Assembly (NCBI RefSeq): GCF_038397775.1
Contig: NZ_CP151650.1
Coordinates: 1,674,001-1,738,000, forward strand
Source of the DNA: Pseudomonas sp. RC10
Lineage (GTDB): Bacteria; Pseudomonadota; Gammaproteobacteria; Pseudomonadales; Pseudomonadaceae
Direction of reading: 5' to 3'
DNA: 64,000 bases
Shown here one piece after another: positions 43,347 through 52,515 of this stretch; positions within the stretch are counted from its first letter, which is position 1; every line of letters begins with the position of its first letter. Below the pieces are notes generated by a model. It ran no database searches and had not been told where the DNA came from. It saw nothing but the letters and a program-made list of their open reading frames with translations. Both the position numbers and the translations under genes were made by a program.

Positions 43347-44888
43347 ATGCATCCATATGCCGAGTTCTTCCCCCATCGAATCCCCGGTGATCAGTTGGAT
43401 ACCGCCCCTTTGATTCATGCCGGCCTGCTGGCAGACGATTCAGGTGTACGCCTGGCGTTCGAAGGCCGGTCGCTGACCACGGCCTCGTTGCGGCAGCGGG
43501 TGGCTTCGCTGCAGGCCGTATTGGCCGATATGGGCCTCGAGCCCGGTCAACGGGTCGCGGTGATGCTGACCAACAGCGACGAGCAGATTGTGCTGATTTA
43601 TGCGCTGATCCTGTCCGGGCTGGTCTGGATTCCGATCAACACCAAACTGCGCGGCCCCGGCCTGGATTATCCGTTCGAACATGCCCGGCCGGATCTGGTG
43701 GTGGGGGATGCCGAATTCGAACCGTTGTTGCGCAAAGGCGCGGCGGGCGCGCTGCGGTATTGCTCGATCGATGCCCTGCATGACGCGGCGCACGCTTGGC
43801 CTGTGGCAACGCTGACGTTGACGCCCAGCGCCACCGATGCACCGCTGTGCTTGATCTACACCTCGGGCACCACCGGCGCGCCAAAGGGCGTGTTGTTCAC
43901 CCACCGGATGATGCGCATCGCCAGCGAAGCGGTGTTGAAGGTGGCCGATGTGCAGGACGGTGATCGCCTGTTGTTGTGGGAACCGCTGTGCCACATCGGC
44001 GGGGCTCAGATGTTGCTGTTGCCGTTTCTGGCCGACGTCCGGTTGAGCGTCGTGCAGCGCTTTTCCGCCAGCCGATTCTGGGCTCAATGCATCGAGACGC
44101 AGGCGACACAACTGCACTATCTCGGGGGCATTCTCGACATTCTCATGCAGCAGGACGCCAGCCGTTGGCCTGTCAGGCACAGCCTGCGAACCTTGTGGGG
44201 CGCCGGTGTCAGCCGAGGGAACTGGGCGGCCATCGCCGAGCGCTTCAATTGCCCGCTGCGCGAGTGCTACGGAATGACCGAATGCTCCAGTTTCGCCACG
44301 CTCAACGCCACCAACAAGCCGGGATCGGTTGGCAAGGCGCTCCCGTGGTTACGCGTCGAACTGCTGGATGCAGAGGGTCAGCCTGTTCCGGTCGGGGCCT
44401 TAGGCGAGATGGTGTTGTCGAGCCCGGTTGAAGGGGTCTTTCTCCCCGGCTATCTGGATAACCCGCGTGCGACCGCAAGTGCCCTGCGTGACGGACGGCT
44501 GTACACCGGCGACATGGCCCGCTTCGATGCCGATGGCGATCTGTTTTTTGTCGGGCGTCAAACCGACAGCATGCGGGTCAGGGGAGAAAACGTGTCCGCC
44601 TGGGAAGTCGAGCGCGTGTTCAGCGCTCACCCGTCCATCCGAGCGTGCGCTGCCGTCGGCGTGAATTCGGAGGTCGGTGAACAGGAAATCCTGCTCTACG
44701 TGCAATTCGAAGAAGGCGCGCTGCCGGACATGGCGAGTCTGGCGGGGTGGGTGGACGAGCGGCTGGCAACCTATCAGCAACCCCGCTACTACAAGGCCAT
44801 TGACCACTTTGAGCTGACGCCCAGTGAGCGGATCAAAAAACACCTGCTGGACCGGAACCTCGACGGGGTTTGGGATCGACGAGCGTAG
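43347..44888 (+). CDS. AMP-dependent acyl-CoA synthetase/ligase
   Basis: A 513-residue ANL-family adenylate-forming enzyme beginning two bases after the permease stop. The P-loop is LIYTSGTTGAPKGVLFTH near residue 170, the A5-type motif is CYGMTECSSF near 310, and YTGDMARFDADGDLFFVGR with the C-terminal Lys in SERIKKHLL complete the set. It activates a carboxylic acid to its CoA thioester with ATP. CaiC- and FadK-like relatives share this layout. With the hydratase and importer it forms an uptake-and-activation pathway for an unidentified carboxylate. Confidence 0.93.
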   Translation: MHPYAEFFPHRIPGDQLDTAPLIHAGLLADDSGVRLAFEGRSLTTASLRQRVASLQAVLADMGLEPGQRVAVMLTNSDEQIVLIYALILSGLVWIPINTKLRGPGLDYPFEHARPDLVVGDAEFEPLLRKGAAGALRYCSIDALHDAAHAWPVATLTLTPSATDAPLCLIYTSGTTGAPKGVLFTHRMMRIASEAVLKVADVQDGDRLLLWEPLCHIGGAQMLLLPFLADVRLSVVQRFSASRFWAQCIETQATQLHYLGGILDILMQQDASRWPVRHSLRTLWGAGVSRGNWAAIAERFNCPLRECYGMTECSSFATLNATNKPGSVGKALPWLRVELLDAEGQPVPVGALGEMVLSSPVEGVFLPGYLDNPRATASALRDGRLYTGDMARFDADGDLFFVGRQTDSMRVRGENVSAWEVERVFSAHPSIRACAAVGVNSEVGEQEILLYVQFEEGALPDMASLAGWVDERLATYQQPRYYKAIDHFELTPSERIKKHLLDRNLDGVWDRRA

Positions 44889-44901
44889 TGCGTTTCTCCG
44901 C

Positions 44902-44930
44902 GGGAAGTGATCAGGCGGCGATCACTTCCC
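44902..44930 (+). terminator. Hairpin ending the catabolic operon
   Basis: A perfect 11-bp stem (GGGAAGTGATC / GATCACTTCCC) with a 7-base loop starts 13 bases after the ligase stop codon. It lacks a T-run, so it may act as a partial terminator or mRNA-protecting structure before the IclR gene. Confidence 0.6.
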
Positions 44931-45029
44931 TCGTTGCGGCCAGCGCTTCGTTAAATATTTAGTGGATAGCAATAGAACATGTGGCCCGGTATGCGGATAA
45001 TCGGGTTTTCAAATTGATGCTGCATATCT

Positions 45030-45836
45030 ATGGCGAACCCAAAAGCTCCACGAAAATCTGCCGCGAGTGACCCCAAAGAGTCCTCTCTTTATGTTCAGTC
45101 GGTGGAAAAGGCCATGAAGGTGCTGATGGCCTTCAACGGCAGCCAGCGCCAGTTATCCCTATCGGACATCGCCAGCCTTACGGGCATGGACTTGAGCGCT
45201 ACCCAACGCTTCACGCATACCCTGTCGACCCTGGGCTATCTCAACAAAGACACCGGCAAGAAATATGAGCTGTCCCCCAAGTTGCTGGATTTCACCTTCC
45301 AGTACCTGGTGTCCAGCGATCTGGTGAACCGGGCCGCGCCGTACCTGCAACAGCTCAGCAGTGAAACCGAAGAAGCCACCAACCTGACGGTCATCAACGA
45401 TACGGACATTGTGTTTGTGTTGCGTATTGTCAGCCGTCACGTCTTCAACGCCAATGTCATCGTCGGCACCCGGCTCCCGGCGTGGTGCACGGCACCGGGC
45501 CTGGCCTTGCTCGCGACGTATCCGGACGATGAAGTGCACGATATCCTCGACCGCAGTCAGTTTCAGCAGTACACACCGGCCACAGTGACCGATGTCGGGC
45601 TGATCCGTGCGCACATCGATCGGGTGCGCGAAGAGCGCTTCGCCCACGTCGAAGACCAGTATTTCTACGGCGATATCTCTACAGCGGCAGCGGTCGTCGA
45701 CAGCAATGGACGTGGCATCGGGGCGGTCAATATCGCGGTTTCCCGTTCGCGCTGGGATGAAAAGCGCGACATGCGTCGATACGCCGACCTGGTGATCTCC
45801 ACCGCCTCTTCCATTTCGGGCAAGCGTCACAACTGA
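45030..45836 (+). CDS. IclR family transcriptional regulator
   Basis: A 268-residue IclR protein. The N-terminal winged helix (about 20-90) shows SVEKAMKVLMAFNGSQRQL and LTGMDLSATQRFTHTLSTLG; the C-terminal effector domain has GTRLPAWCTAPGLALLA and AAAVVDSNGRGIGAVNIAV, where these regulators bind aromatic acids or other small carboxylates. It lies 140 bases beyond the acyl-CoA ligase in the same direction and probably controls that operon. The ribosome binding site is weak. Confidence 0.93.
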   Translation: MANPKAPRKSAASDPKESSLYVQSVEKAMKVLMAFNGSQRQLSLSDIASLTGMDLSATQRFTHTLSTLGYLNKDTGKKYELSPKLLDFTFQYLVSSDLVNRAAPYLQQLSSETEEATNLTVINDTDIVFVLRIVSRHVFNANVIVGTRLPAWCTAPGLALLATYPDDEVHDILDRSQFQQYTPATVTDVGLIRAHIDRVREERFAHVEDQYFYGDISTAAAVVDSNGRGIGAVNIAVSRSRWDEKRDMRRYADLVISTASSISGKRHN

Positions 45837-45860
45837 GCCGGCTCGGCCGAGGAGAGAAAG

Positions 45861-45883
45861 CAGCACGGGAAATACCCGTGCTG
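45861..45883. terminator. Hairpin between convergent operons
   Basis: A perfect 9-bp stem (CAGCACGGG / CCCGTGCTG) with a 5-base loop lies between the convergent IclR gene and the ATPase gene ending at 45932. There is no strong T-run; it may serve both directions. Confidence 0.6.
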
Positions 45884-45931
45884 TGTCCGTTTGAGGTGCT
45901 CATCGCGCGCGGCCTATCGTTCGGCGCTCTC

Positions 45932-46693
45932 TCAACCCTGCTTCAACACACTCGAAAAAAACGCCTTCGTCCGCTCATGCACCGGCGCTTCGAACAATTG
46001 CCGGGGCGGTCCCTGTTCCAGTATCCGGCCGTCGTGAACGTACACCGCACGATCCGCCACCTCTCGGGCGAAGTTCATTTCGTGGGTGACGATGATCATG
46101 GTCATGCCTGAGCGAGCGAGTTCGCGCATGACGTCGAGCACTTCGCTGACCATTTCCGGGTCGAGCGCGGAAGTGGGTTCATCAAACAGCATGAGCTTGG
46201 GTTCCATGGCCAATGCGCGGGCGATGGCGACCCGTTGTTGCTGGCCTCCCGACAGTTGGCCGGGGTATTTGTGGGCGTGTGCGGCGATGTGGACTTTTTC
46301 CAGCAACTCCATCGCATGTTGCCGTGCGGCTTCGCGGGATTTACCCCTGACCTTGCGCGGAGCGAGGGTGATGTTTTCCAACACGGTTTTGTGGGGGAAC
46401 AGGTTGAACTGCTGGAAGACCATGCCCGCTTCTTTGCGAATGTCCTTGAGCACGCGCAGGCCTGGACGGTTGGCCGGAAGCGACAGACCGCCCACGACCA
46501 CACTGCCTTCGCTATACGTTTCCAGGCCGTTCAGGCACCGGATCAACGTGGATTTGCCCGAGCCGCTGGCCCCGAGGATGACCACCACTTCGCCTGCGCT
46601 GACCTGCATGTCGACGCCCTTCAAAACATGCGCGTCGCCGTAGTGTTTGTGCAGGTTTTCGACTGTGACCACTGGTTGAGGTTGTCCCATCAT
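45932..46693 (-). CDS. Polar amino acid-type ABC transporter ATP-binding protein
   Basis: A 253-residue ATPase of the HisP/GlnQ family. Walker A is [10 protein letters not shown] near residue 40, the Q-loop is [10 protein letters not shown], the signature is [15 protein letters not shown], Walker B is [13 protein letters not shown] and the switch His is in VTHEMNF. It overlaps the permease stop by four bases (ATGA) and is the last gene of the seven-gene leftward operon headed by the GntR regulator at 51721. Confidence 0.95.
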   Translation of the reverse strand: MMGQPQPVVTVENLHKHYGDAHVLKGVDMQVSAGEVVVILGASGSGKSTLIRCLNGLETYSEGSVVVGGLSLPANRPGLRVLKDIRKEAGMVFQQFNLFPHKTVLENITLAPRKVRGKSREAARQHAMELLEKVHIAAHAHKYPGQLSGGQQQRVAIARALAMEPKLMLFDEPTSALDPEMVSEVLDVMRELARSGMTMIIVTHEMNFAREVADRAVYVHDGRILEQGPPRQLFEAPVHERTKAFFSSVLKQG

Positions 46694-47361
46694 CGTGCTC
46701 GCCCTTGCAGTTGAGTGCGTTCGTAGACGTTGATCAGCAGTGACAGCGTCAGGGTGATCAACAGGTAGAACACGCCGATCATCAAATAGACTTCCAGCGC
46801 GTTGAAGGTGGCAGCGATGAAGATTTGCCCTTCGCGGACCAGTTCACCGATGCCGATGACCGAGAACAGCGAGGTGTCCTTGATGCTGGTGATCATCTGA
46901 TTGCCCAGCGCGGGGGCCATGCGCCGCAGTGCCTGAGGCCAGATAACATGGGCGAAGGTTTGAACCGGTCCCAGGCCCAATGAGAGACCTGCTTCACTCT
47001 GGCCTCGGTCGATGGAGCCGACGCCGCCGCGCACGACCTCCGAGATGTAAGCACCGGAGTTCAGTGCGATCGAGGCGATGGCTGCGGTGAGTGGGTCCAG
47101 CGGATGCCCCAGCAACGAGGGCAAACCATAGAAGATGAACAGCACCTGGACCAACACCGGCGTGCCGCGAAAGATTTCGACGTAGGTCACGGCGATGGCG
47201 CGCAAGTACCACTGCGGCGCCAGACGCAACATGCCGAAAGCCACGCCCAACAGCATGCCGATCACCACGCCGATTAGGGAAATCAGCAACGTCATCGGCA
47301 GACCCGCGAGCAACGCGGGGATGCTGGCAAGCGCAGCTTGCCAATCAAACTGAAAGTTCAT
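46690..47361 (-). CDS. Polar amino acid-type ABC transporter permease
   Basis: A 223-residue inner-membrane permease with about five helices. [18 protein letters not shown] is the HisM/GlnP family motif near residue 62, and [28 protein letters not shown] carries the EAA loop that contacts the ATPase. It would act as a homodimer, since no second permease gene is present. It lies 54 bases after the binding-protein gene. Confidence 0.94.
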   Translation of the reverse strand: MNFQFDWQAALASIPALLAGLPMTLLISLIGVVIGMLLGVAFGMLRLAPQWYLRAIAVTYVEIFRGTPVLVQVLFIFYGLPSLLGHPLDPLTAAIASIALNSGAYISEVVRGGVGSIDRGQSEAGLSLGLGPVQTFAHVIWPQALRRMAPALGNQMITSIKDTSLFSVIGIGELVREGQIFIAATFNALEVYLMIGVFYLLITLTLSLLINVYERTQLQGRAR

Positions 47362-47415
47362 GAGAGCCTCGTTCAGAAAAGCAGAGCCGCAGAGCAGCGG
47401 CGTCTGTGGTTTACG

Positions 47416-48243
47416 TTATTGCGGGGTGGATGCGGTGGAAGTGGGCAGGGTGCCGAACCATTTCTGGTAGATCTGAGCGTAGGTACCGTTGTCCCGAAGC
47501 GTTTGCAGGGCCTTGTTCATCGGCTCGACCAAGGGACTGCCTTTGGCGAACGCGATTCCGTATTGCTCGCCGTGGTACAGCGGTCCGACGACTTTCGCTT
47601 TGCCTTTGCCCGCGTTGCTTGCGTAGTTGGCCAGCACAGGCTGATCGCCCACGACGGCATCGGTGTTGCCGACGACCAGCGCCAGGAATGCGGCGGCGTA
47701 GGTCGAATACGGCACCAGTTTCACGTCCGAGCCCAACGTCTCCTGGGTGAAGGTGTAGCCCGTGGAGCCGGTGAGCACGGCCACCGTTTTGCCCTTGAGA
47801 TCGTTCATGGTGCTGATCCCGGCCTCGTTGTTTTTGACGAGAATCTGCATGCCTGAGTCGTAGTAAGGGCTGGAAAAATCAATGACCTTTTTCCGCGCTT
47901 CGGTGATGGTGATGCTCGACGCGGAAACCTGGATATTGCCGCTTTGCAACGCAGGGATGATGCCGGCGAAATCCAGCGGCAGCACTTGCACTTGATACCC
48001 CGCCAGCGGCGCCATCGCGCGCATCAGGTCCATGTCGAACCCTTCCATTTGATGGGTTTTCTGGTCCATGAAGGCGAAAGGCGTGAAGCTGGGGTCGGCC
48101 GCGACCTTGATCGTTGGCAGCGGGGCGGCATTGACGGGCGCCGTCATGGCCAGGGATGTCAGCACCACGAACGCTGCGCCGAATGTGCGCGCCGTGCGCA
48201 GATCGGACGTGAAAGACCGGAAGAGCGAAGAAAGCGTTTTCAT
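47416..48243 (-). CDS. Polar amino acid-type ABC transporter substrate-binding protein
   Basis: A 275-residue family 3 solute-binding protein, starting at the ATG after GAGGAAATT. The signal peptide is unusually long (basic start, then TFGAAFVVLTSLAMTAPVNA). The mature part opens IKVAADPSFTPFAFMD and contains VSASSITITEARKKVIDFS, which holds the usual Arg that contacts amino acid carboxylates. Its ligand is probably an amino acid-like or ureide compound processed by the amidase and lyase-like enzymes of the same operon. Confidence 0.93.
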   Translation of the reverse strand: MKTLSSLFRSFTSDLRTARTFGAAFVVLTSLAMTAPVNAAPLPTIKVAADPSFTPFAFMDQKTHQMEGFDMDLMRAMAPLAGYQVQVLPLDFAGIIPALQSGNIQVSASSITITEARKKVIDFSSPYYDSGMQILVKNNEAGISTMNDLKGKTVAVLTGSTGYTFTQETLGSDVKLVPYSTYAAAFLALVVGNTDAVVGDQPVLANYASNAGKGKAKVVGPLYHGEQYGIAFAKGSPLVEPMNKALQTLRDNGTYAQIYQKWFGTLPTSTASTPQ

Positions 48244-48317
48244 GGGAATTTCCTCATGCTGGAGTAGGTTTGGCAGTGGGTCAGGGCCTTTGGGCATCGA
48301 GCCTTCAGGCGTTGTCG

Positions 48318-48863
48318 TTATTGTTGTGTTCCAGCCGCCACCCGGCGCTTGGGCGTGATTGGCCGCAGCGCACTCTCCTCGGCGGGTGTTCCGTCCGTCA
48401 TGTGGTCGATCAGCTCAAGGGTGGTAGAGCTGCGCGTGAGCATCAGGCAGGTGACTTCTGCGTCTTCAACCCGTGAGGCATGCCAGCATCCGGGGCGCAT
48501 GCAGATGCCTTGGCCGGGCTCGATGCGAAAGGCCTTGAGGCTGTTCAGGTCCGGCTCGCCATCCGCCAGGCTGGTCGCCACGATATGAATGACTGGACCG
48601 GTCAGCGGCACGATGGCCTGTTGGGTCAGCCGATGGACTTCGAGCACCGCAACGTCCTCGTGGCTGCGGTAGTTCACCCAGAGCACTTCCGTGCGGCCGC
48701 CCATGCCGGGGTCGAACACGTGGGTTTGCCAGAAATCCGTAGCGGCATTGCTGAATCCCGGGATCGTTCCCTTGGGGTCGTAGGGCTCACCCAGCATCCA
48801 TCCGTAGGGTTCAAACGCACCAGCGCTCAGAGGCTCGACGTGCAACAACTCGGTATCACTCAT
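48318..48863 (-). CDS. Ureidoglycolate lyase family protein
   Basis: A 181-residue cupin of the ureidoglycolate lyase (AllA) family. The start is the ATG after GTGGAGAATGTC. VEPLSAGAFEPYGWMLG is the N-terminal signature, LEVHRLTQQAIVPLTG and GICMRPGCWHASRVED supply the His-containing cupin core. The classical enzyme splits ureidoglycolate to glyoxylate and urea, ending allantoin breakdown. No allantoinase or allantoate amidohydrolase is in the window, so the substrate may be another ureide or an oxalurate-like acid. The gene symbol is withheld for that reason. Confidence 0.85.
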   Translation of the reverse strand: MSDTELLHVEPLSAGAFEPYGWMLGEPYDPKGTIPGFSNAATDFWQTHVFDPGMGGRTEVLWVNYRSHEDVAVLEVHRLTQQAIVPLTGPVIHIVATSLADGEPDLNSLKAFRIEPGQGICMRPGCWHASRVEDAEVTCLMLTRSSTTLELIDHMTDGTPAEESALRPITPKRRVAAGTQQ

Positions 48864-48992
48864 GACATTCTCCACGCCACACAGGGCTGTCGGTTGCTCG
48901 GCAAATTCGGGGCGAACGCCTCCCGCGGCATGCGTGCCGATGCAAAGCGAAACAGGGGTTTCAGGCGCCGGTCAGGTGTCGGCGCCTATCTC

Positions 48993-50345
48993 TCATCTCA
49001 CATTCGGTGCGTGGGTCACGCAGGCTTCAATGGCCTGACCCACGGCCAGAATGTGCGCGTCAGTGCCGTGCAGTCCGGCGACCGATAATCCGACGGGCAG
49101 GTCTCCGGGCCGCTGACACGGCAGGCTCAACGCACAGCCGTCCAGAAAGTTGATGACGCTGGGGTTGCGCAACACCAGGCCATTCGTGCTGAAGAACGTG
49201 GCTTCGTCCGCCAGTAACGGTTCGAGCGTTGGCGCCACGACGGGCACTGTCGGCATCAGCCAGCCGTCGAACCCCGCCAGTCGCTGGCGAGCCGCTTCAA
49301 TCAAACGCTGACGTTGCGCGACGATTTCCAGATAGTCGAAAGCCGACAACGCCTCCCCGCGCCGAATACGTTTCGCGACCCGAGCGTCGTACTGGTCGCT
49401 GTGCGGCCCTTGCAGCCAGTCGCGATGACGATGCCAGGCTTCTGCTGCCGTCAGGCCGCCGCCCGCGTTGATCTGAGGCAACTGATGAAGCTCGGGAAAG
49501 TTGATCCACTGAATATCGGCGCCCGCGTCGCTGAGTCGCGCGAGGCTTGCGTCGAAAGCCAGGGCCGTCGCTTCGTCGAGGCCTTCAAGGACATAGTCAC
49601 GAGTGACCGCCAGACGCAATCCGGCCAGCGTACGCTCCTGATGAGCCAGCGTTTCCCCGGACAGAATGCCGTCCACCCAGCGGCAATCGGCGACAGACCG
49701 CGCCAGTGGGCCTACGGAATCCAGACTCTGCGACAGGGGAAAGGCCCCGTCCTGAGGCACCCGGCTGGCAGTGGGCTTGAAGCCTGTCAGACCACAGAAC
49801 GCTGACGGAATACGGATGGACCCGCCTGTGTCGGTGCCGAGCCCCACCACGGCCATGCCTTCGGCGACGCTGACCGCAGCTCCCGAGCTTGAACCGCCGG
49901 CGATGCGGTGTTGATCGAAGGGGTTTCGCGGGGTGCCGAAGTGCGGGTTCAAGCCAAGGCCCGAAAAGGCGAATTCGCTCATGTTGGTGCGGCCCAGCAG
50001 AATCGCCCCCACCGCCCGAAGACGACTTACAACCGCTGCATCGCTGATGGCTGGCGGTGCATCGTTCAGCAGTTTCGCGCCTGACCGAGAGACGTGTCCG
50101 CGCACGTCGAACAGGTCTTTGATCGACACGGGCAGACCGGCCAGAGGTGAGGGCACGTGGCCTTTCGCTCGCGCCCGATCGCTGGCGATTGCATCCAGCC
50201 TGGCCTGCTCGGCATCGACGCTGATGTACGCCGAGCCACCGGCGCCTCGATGCTGTTCGATGCGTGCGAGCGCGTCTTCGATCAACGTCTGGCTGGTCGT
50301 GATGCCGCTGTTCAGCTCACCCGCGAGTTGGGCAATTGTTTTCAT
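48993..50345 (-). CDS. Amidase signature family enzyme
   Basis: A 450-residue amidase. The Ser-cisSer-Lys triad is complete: Lys in GLPVSIKDLFDV near residue 75, cis-Ser in AGGSSSGAAVSVAEG near 150 and the nucleophile Ser in GTDTGGSIRIPSAFCG near 174. The start is the ATG preceded by GGAG, just beyond the DUF2848 stop; a GTG three codons earlier overlaps that stop. It resembles GatA-like and allophanate-hydrolase-type amidases but lacks the GatBC partners, so it is catabolic. It probably hydrolyses an amide or ureide taken up by the operon's importer. Confidence 0.93.
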   Translation of the reverse strand: MKTIAQLAGELNSGITTSQTLIEDALARIEQHRGAGGSAYISVDAEQARLDAIASDRARAKGHVPSPLAGLPVSIKDLFDVRGHVSRSGAKLLNDAPPAISDAAVVSRLRAVGAILLGRTNMSEFAFSGLGLNPHFGTPRNPFDQHRIAGGSSSGAAVSVAEGMAVVGLGTDTGGSIRIPSAFCGLTGFKPTASRVPQDGAFPLSQSLDSVGPLARSVADCRWVDGILSGETLAHQERTLAGLRLAVTRDYVLEGLDEATALAFDASLARLSDAGADIQWINFPELHQLPQINAGGGLTAAEAWHRHRDWLQGPHSDQYDARVAKRIRRGEALSAFDYLEIVAQRQRLIEAARQRLAGFDGWLMPTVPVVAPTLEPLLADEATFFSTNGLVLRNPSVINFLDGCALSLPCQRPGDLPVGLSVAGLHGTDAHILAVGQAIEACVTHAPNVR

Positions 50346-50350
50346 GATGC

Positions 50351-51028
50351 TCACTCCGCCACTGGCAAGGGATCGACACGATACCGATGGTGCAGGCTGC
50401 GTTTGAGCACGGGGTCATGCAGCTCCATCTCGAATACATCGCCGTAACCCAGTTCGCCCAGCACGGGTTGCGTGCCGCAGAACATCGCGGTGTTGGGCGG
50501 GAGCTGGCCGTGTTCGTTGAGCTTGCCGAGCAGCTGCTCCGGTGCGAGCAGACCGGTCACCGGACCTTGCTGGTACAGCTCGCGCTGACCCTCGCGGGTT
50601 CTCCAGGTGCGCATGATCAACTGATCCCAATGGGGCTGGACCTGCGCGTAGCGCCAGACCTGAATGCCAATCGGCTTGTCGCACATCTGCTTTGAAACCG
50701 TGACGTCGTAGCTCTCGACCTTGCGGTCCGTGTGGTCCGAACCCAGTCCCACCAGCAGCCCTTCGTCGCTTGGAATCAGGACGAATTCAGTTTCACCCGA
50801 GGAGCATTTACCCGGCACCTGAATTCGCTCGGCGGGGTTCAGCAGATGCGCCGACACCCGGTAAAAGCACGGAATCTGCGTCGGCCGACGCACGCCCAGC
50901 TCTTCAAGCTCGGCGATATGGTGCTCGACGGCTGCCATGTCGCGACCCGCCCAGCCTGCGATGATGAGGTGGTGGATGTTTACGGTGAGGTTGCCGTGGT
51001 CGGCAATCTGGAACGTCAGGCTCGTCAT
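50351..51028 (-). CDS. DUF2848 family protein (fumarylacetoacetase-like fold)
   Basis: A 225-residue protein with the layout of DUF2848: an N-terminal LTFQIADHGNLTVNIHHL, then CSSGETEFVLIPSDEGLLVGLGSDHTD and a C-terminal MFCGTQPVLGELGYGDVFEMEL. The family is distantly related to fumarylacetoacetate hydrolases, but no reaction has been established that I know of. An Asp/Glu/His-rich stretch around the middle could bind a metal. It sits between the GntR regulator and the amidase and probably shares their pathway. Confidence 0.88.
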   Translation of the reverse strand: MTSLTFQIADHGNLTVNIHHLIIAGWAGRDMAAVEHHIAELEELGVRRPTQIPCFYRVSAHLLNPAERIQVPGKCSSGETEFVLIPSDEGLLVGLGSDHTDRKVESYDVTVSKQMCDKPIGIQVWRYAQVQPHWDQLIMRTWRTREGQRELYQQGPVTGLLAPEQLLGKLNEHGQLPPNTAMFCGTQPVLGELGYGDVFEMELHDPVLKRSLHHRYRVDPLPVAE

Positions 51029-51040
51029 GTAAGGCTCCGA

Positions 51041-51721
51041 TTAAAGGGATCGAGTGATGGCGCGACGGAAGTCGTCGATGTGGTCATGAATCGCTGCGAC
51101 GGCCGCTTCGGTGTTGCGGCTTTCAAGAGCGGCGAGGATCTCCCGGTGCTCCTGATAGATGCGCTCGCTGTGGGAGATGTCCGAGATCGTCAGAAACCAG
51201 AAACGCGCCTGTTTTTCATGCAGGCCGCGTAACAGCTCGGCCAGCACCTTGTTACGGGCGGCCGCGGAAATGGCCAGATGAAAGTTGAGGTCCAGCGCCA
51301 TCAGACCGGGCACGTCGCGCCGGGCCAGCATGTCGGGCGTGCGGTCGAGGATCGCGTGCATCGCTTTAAAATCGCTTTCATGGGCACGCTCCAACGCCAG
51401 CTTCACGCACAGCTGCTCGTTGGTCACCCGCACCTCGACCATGTCCAGAATGTCGTTCAGCGACAGCGGCGTGACCACCACACCCTTGCGCGGCAGGATC
51501 GTGACGATGCCTTCCATCTCCAGACGGTGTAACGCCTGATGAATAGGGGTGCGCCCCAAGCCCAGCAAAGCCGCCAGTTGGGATTCGTTGATGGCGTCCC
51601 CTGGGCGAAGCTCGCAGGTGATGATCCGGTGCTTGATCTGCGCATAAGCCAGCTCACGCAGGTTGGCGGCACTCTTGGCGACCGGTGGGGATTCATCGTC
51701 GGTTTGATCGGACGGGCTCAC
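51041..51721 (-). CDS. GntR family (FadR-type, FCD domain) transcriptional regulator
   Basis: A 226-residue regulator. The N-terminal winged helix (LAYAQIKHRIITCELRPGDA, then SQLAALLGLGRTPIHQALHRL) is followed by a helical FCD domain with the conserved Asp/His metal-ligand pattern (LMALDLNFHLAISAAA, AIHDHIDDF). Such proteins repress carboxylate or amino acid catabolism until a small acid binds. As the first gene of the seven-gene leftward operon it probably controls it. A palindromic operator candidate sits 18 bases upstream of its start. Confidence 0.93.
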   Translation of the reverse strand: MSPSDQTDDESPPVAKSAANLRELAYAQIKHRIITCELRPGDAINESQLAALLGLGRTPIHQALHRLEMEGIVTILPRKGVVVTPLSLNDILDMVEVRVTNEQLCVKLALERAHESDFKAMHAILDRTPDMLARRDVPGLMALDLNFHLAISAAARNKVLAELLRGLHEKQARFWFLTISDISHSERIYQEHREILAALESRNTEAAVAAIHDHIDDFRRAITRSL

Positions 51722-51738
51722 AGGCTTCTCCTGAAAAT

Positions 51739-51756
51739 ACTCTGATATATCACAGT
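51739..51756. promoter_or_regulatory. Candidate GntR operator
   Basis: An 18-base inverted repeat with a perfect 10-base core (TGATATATCA) and only one mismatched pair in the flanks (ACTC/CAGT arms) lies directly upstream of the GntR gene. FadR-type proteins bind short AT-rich palindromes of this size, and the position fits autoregulation of the whole operon. Confidence 0.6.
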
Positions 51757-51998
51757 GTTTTCAGTGAGCAGATCTTGTGCCATCGTGATTGACGTCGTAA
51801 CAAATCTTATTAAATCATGGAGTTATGTTTTTTTTGGGGGAGGGGCTAGAGGCGGGCTGTTACCGAAATGCTCAGATTGAGTGCGCGGTGATACCAAAAT
51901 GGGCATCAACGTTTGGGAAGTGAATGCACCCCTGCATGGGATGTCATGTCGGCGCGGCGATCAGACATCGCCACGCCGATGAACCGATTGGGGCGGGA

Positions 51999-52430
51999 TT
52001 AGAACTTGTACGCCTGACGACCGATCAACAGCCACTGGCCTTTCTGCTTCTGCCAGATCTGGAAGTTTTCGATTTCGGTCGGGACTTCCACGCCGCTGTT
52101 CACGGCCTGGGCGGAGAAGTGGTTGCGGACCAGTGCGACGTCGCCGTCCATGGTGATTTTCTGGTTCAGCATCTGCAGGGTCTTGAAGCCGCTGCGGCCG
52201 GTTTCGATGTCGGCGATGAATTCATCCTTGTTCTGAACCTTGCCGCTGGAGTGGCCATAGGTGACTTTGTCGGAGGTCAGGGCCGCCAGGGTTTTGGTGT
52301 CCTTGTGCAGCATCGCCTGCGTCATTTTGTCGACCGCCTTGGCCACGTTCTGCTCGTCGGCCGATGGGGCGGCAGCAACGTAACCCGAAAACAGACACAC
52401 AAAACCCACCAGCACTTTGAACTTGGTCAT
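51999..52430 (-). CDS. NTF2-like (DUF4440-type) secreted protein
   Basis: A 143-residue protein beginning at the ATG after AAGGAAATATCG. It has a signal peptide (KFKVLVGFVCLFSGYVAA, cleavage after AAA) and a mature NTF2-like cone: VAKAVDKMTQAMLHKDTK, LTSDKVTYGHSSGKVQNKD and the final QKGQWLLIGRQAYKF. This fold is used as enzyme, binding protein or tail-specific partner, so no reaction can be inferred. It ends the leftward unit headed by the MFS importer, 85 bases downstream of it. Confidence 0.85.
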   Translation of the reverse strand: MTKFKVLVGFVCLFSGYVAAAPSADEQNVAKAVDKMTQAMLHKDTKTLAALTSDKVTYGHSSGKVQNKDEFIADIETGRSGFKTLQMLNQKITMDGDVALVRNHFSAQAVNSGVEVPTEIENFQIWQKQKGQWLLIGRQAYKF

Positions 52431-52515
52431 CGATATTTCCTTGTTGTTGTCGTGGGATGCGAAACGCATCCCTGTGTAGGCACGGAGGCAACCGTGAGGT
52501 TTGTTGGCTAAGGGA

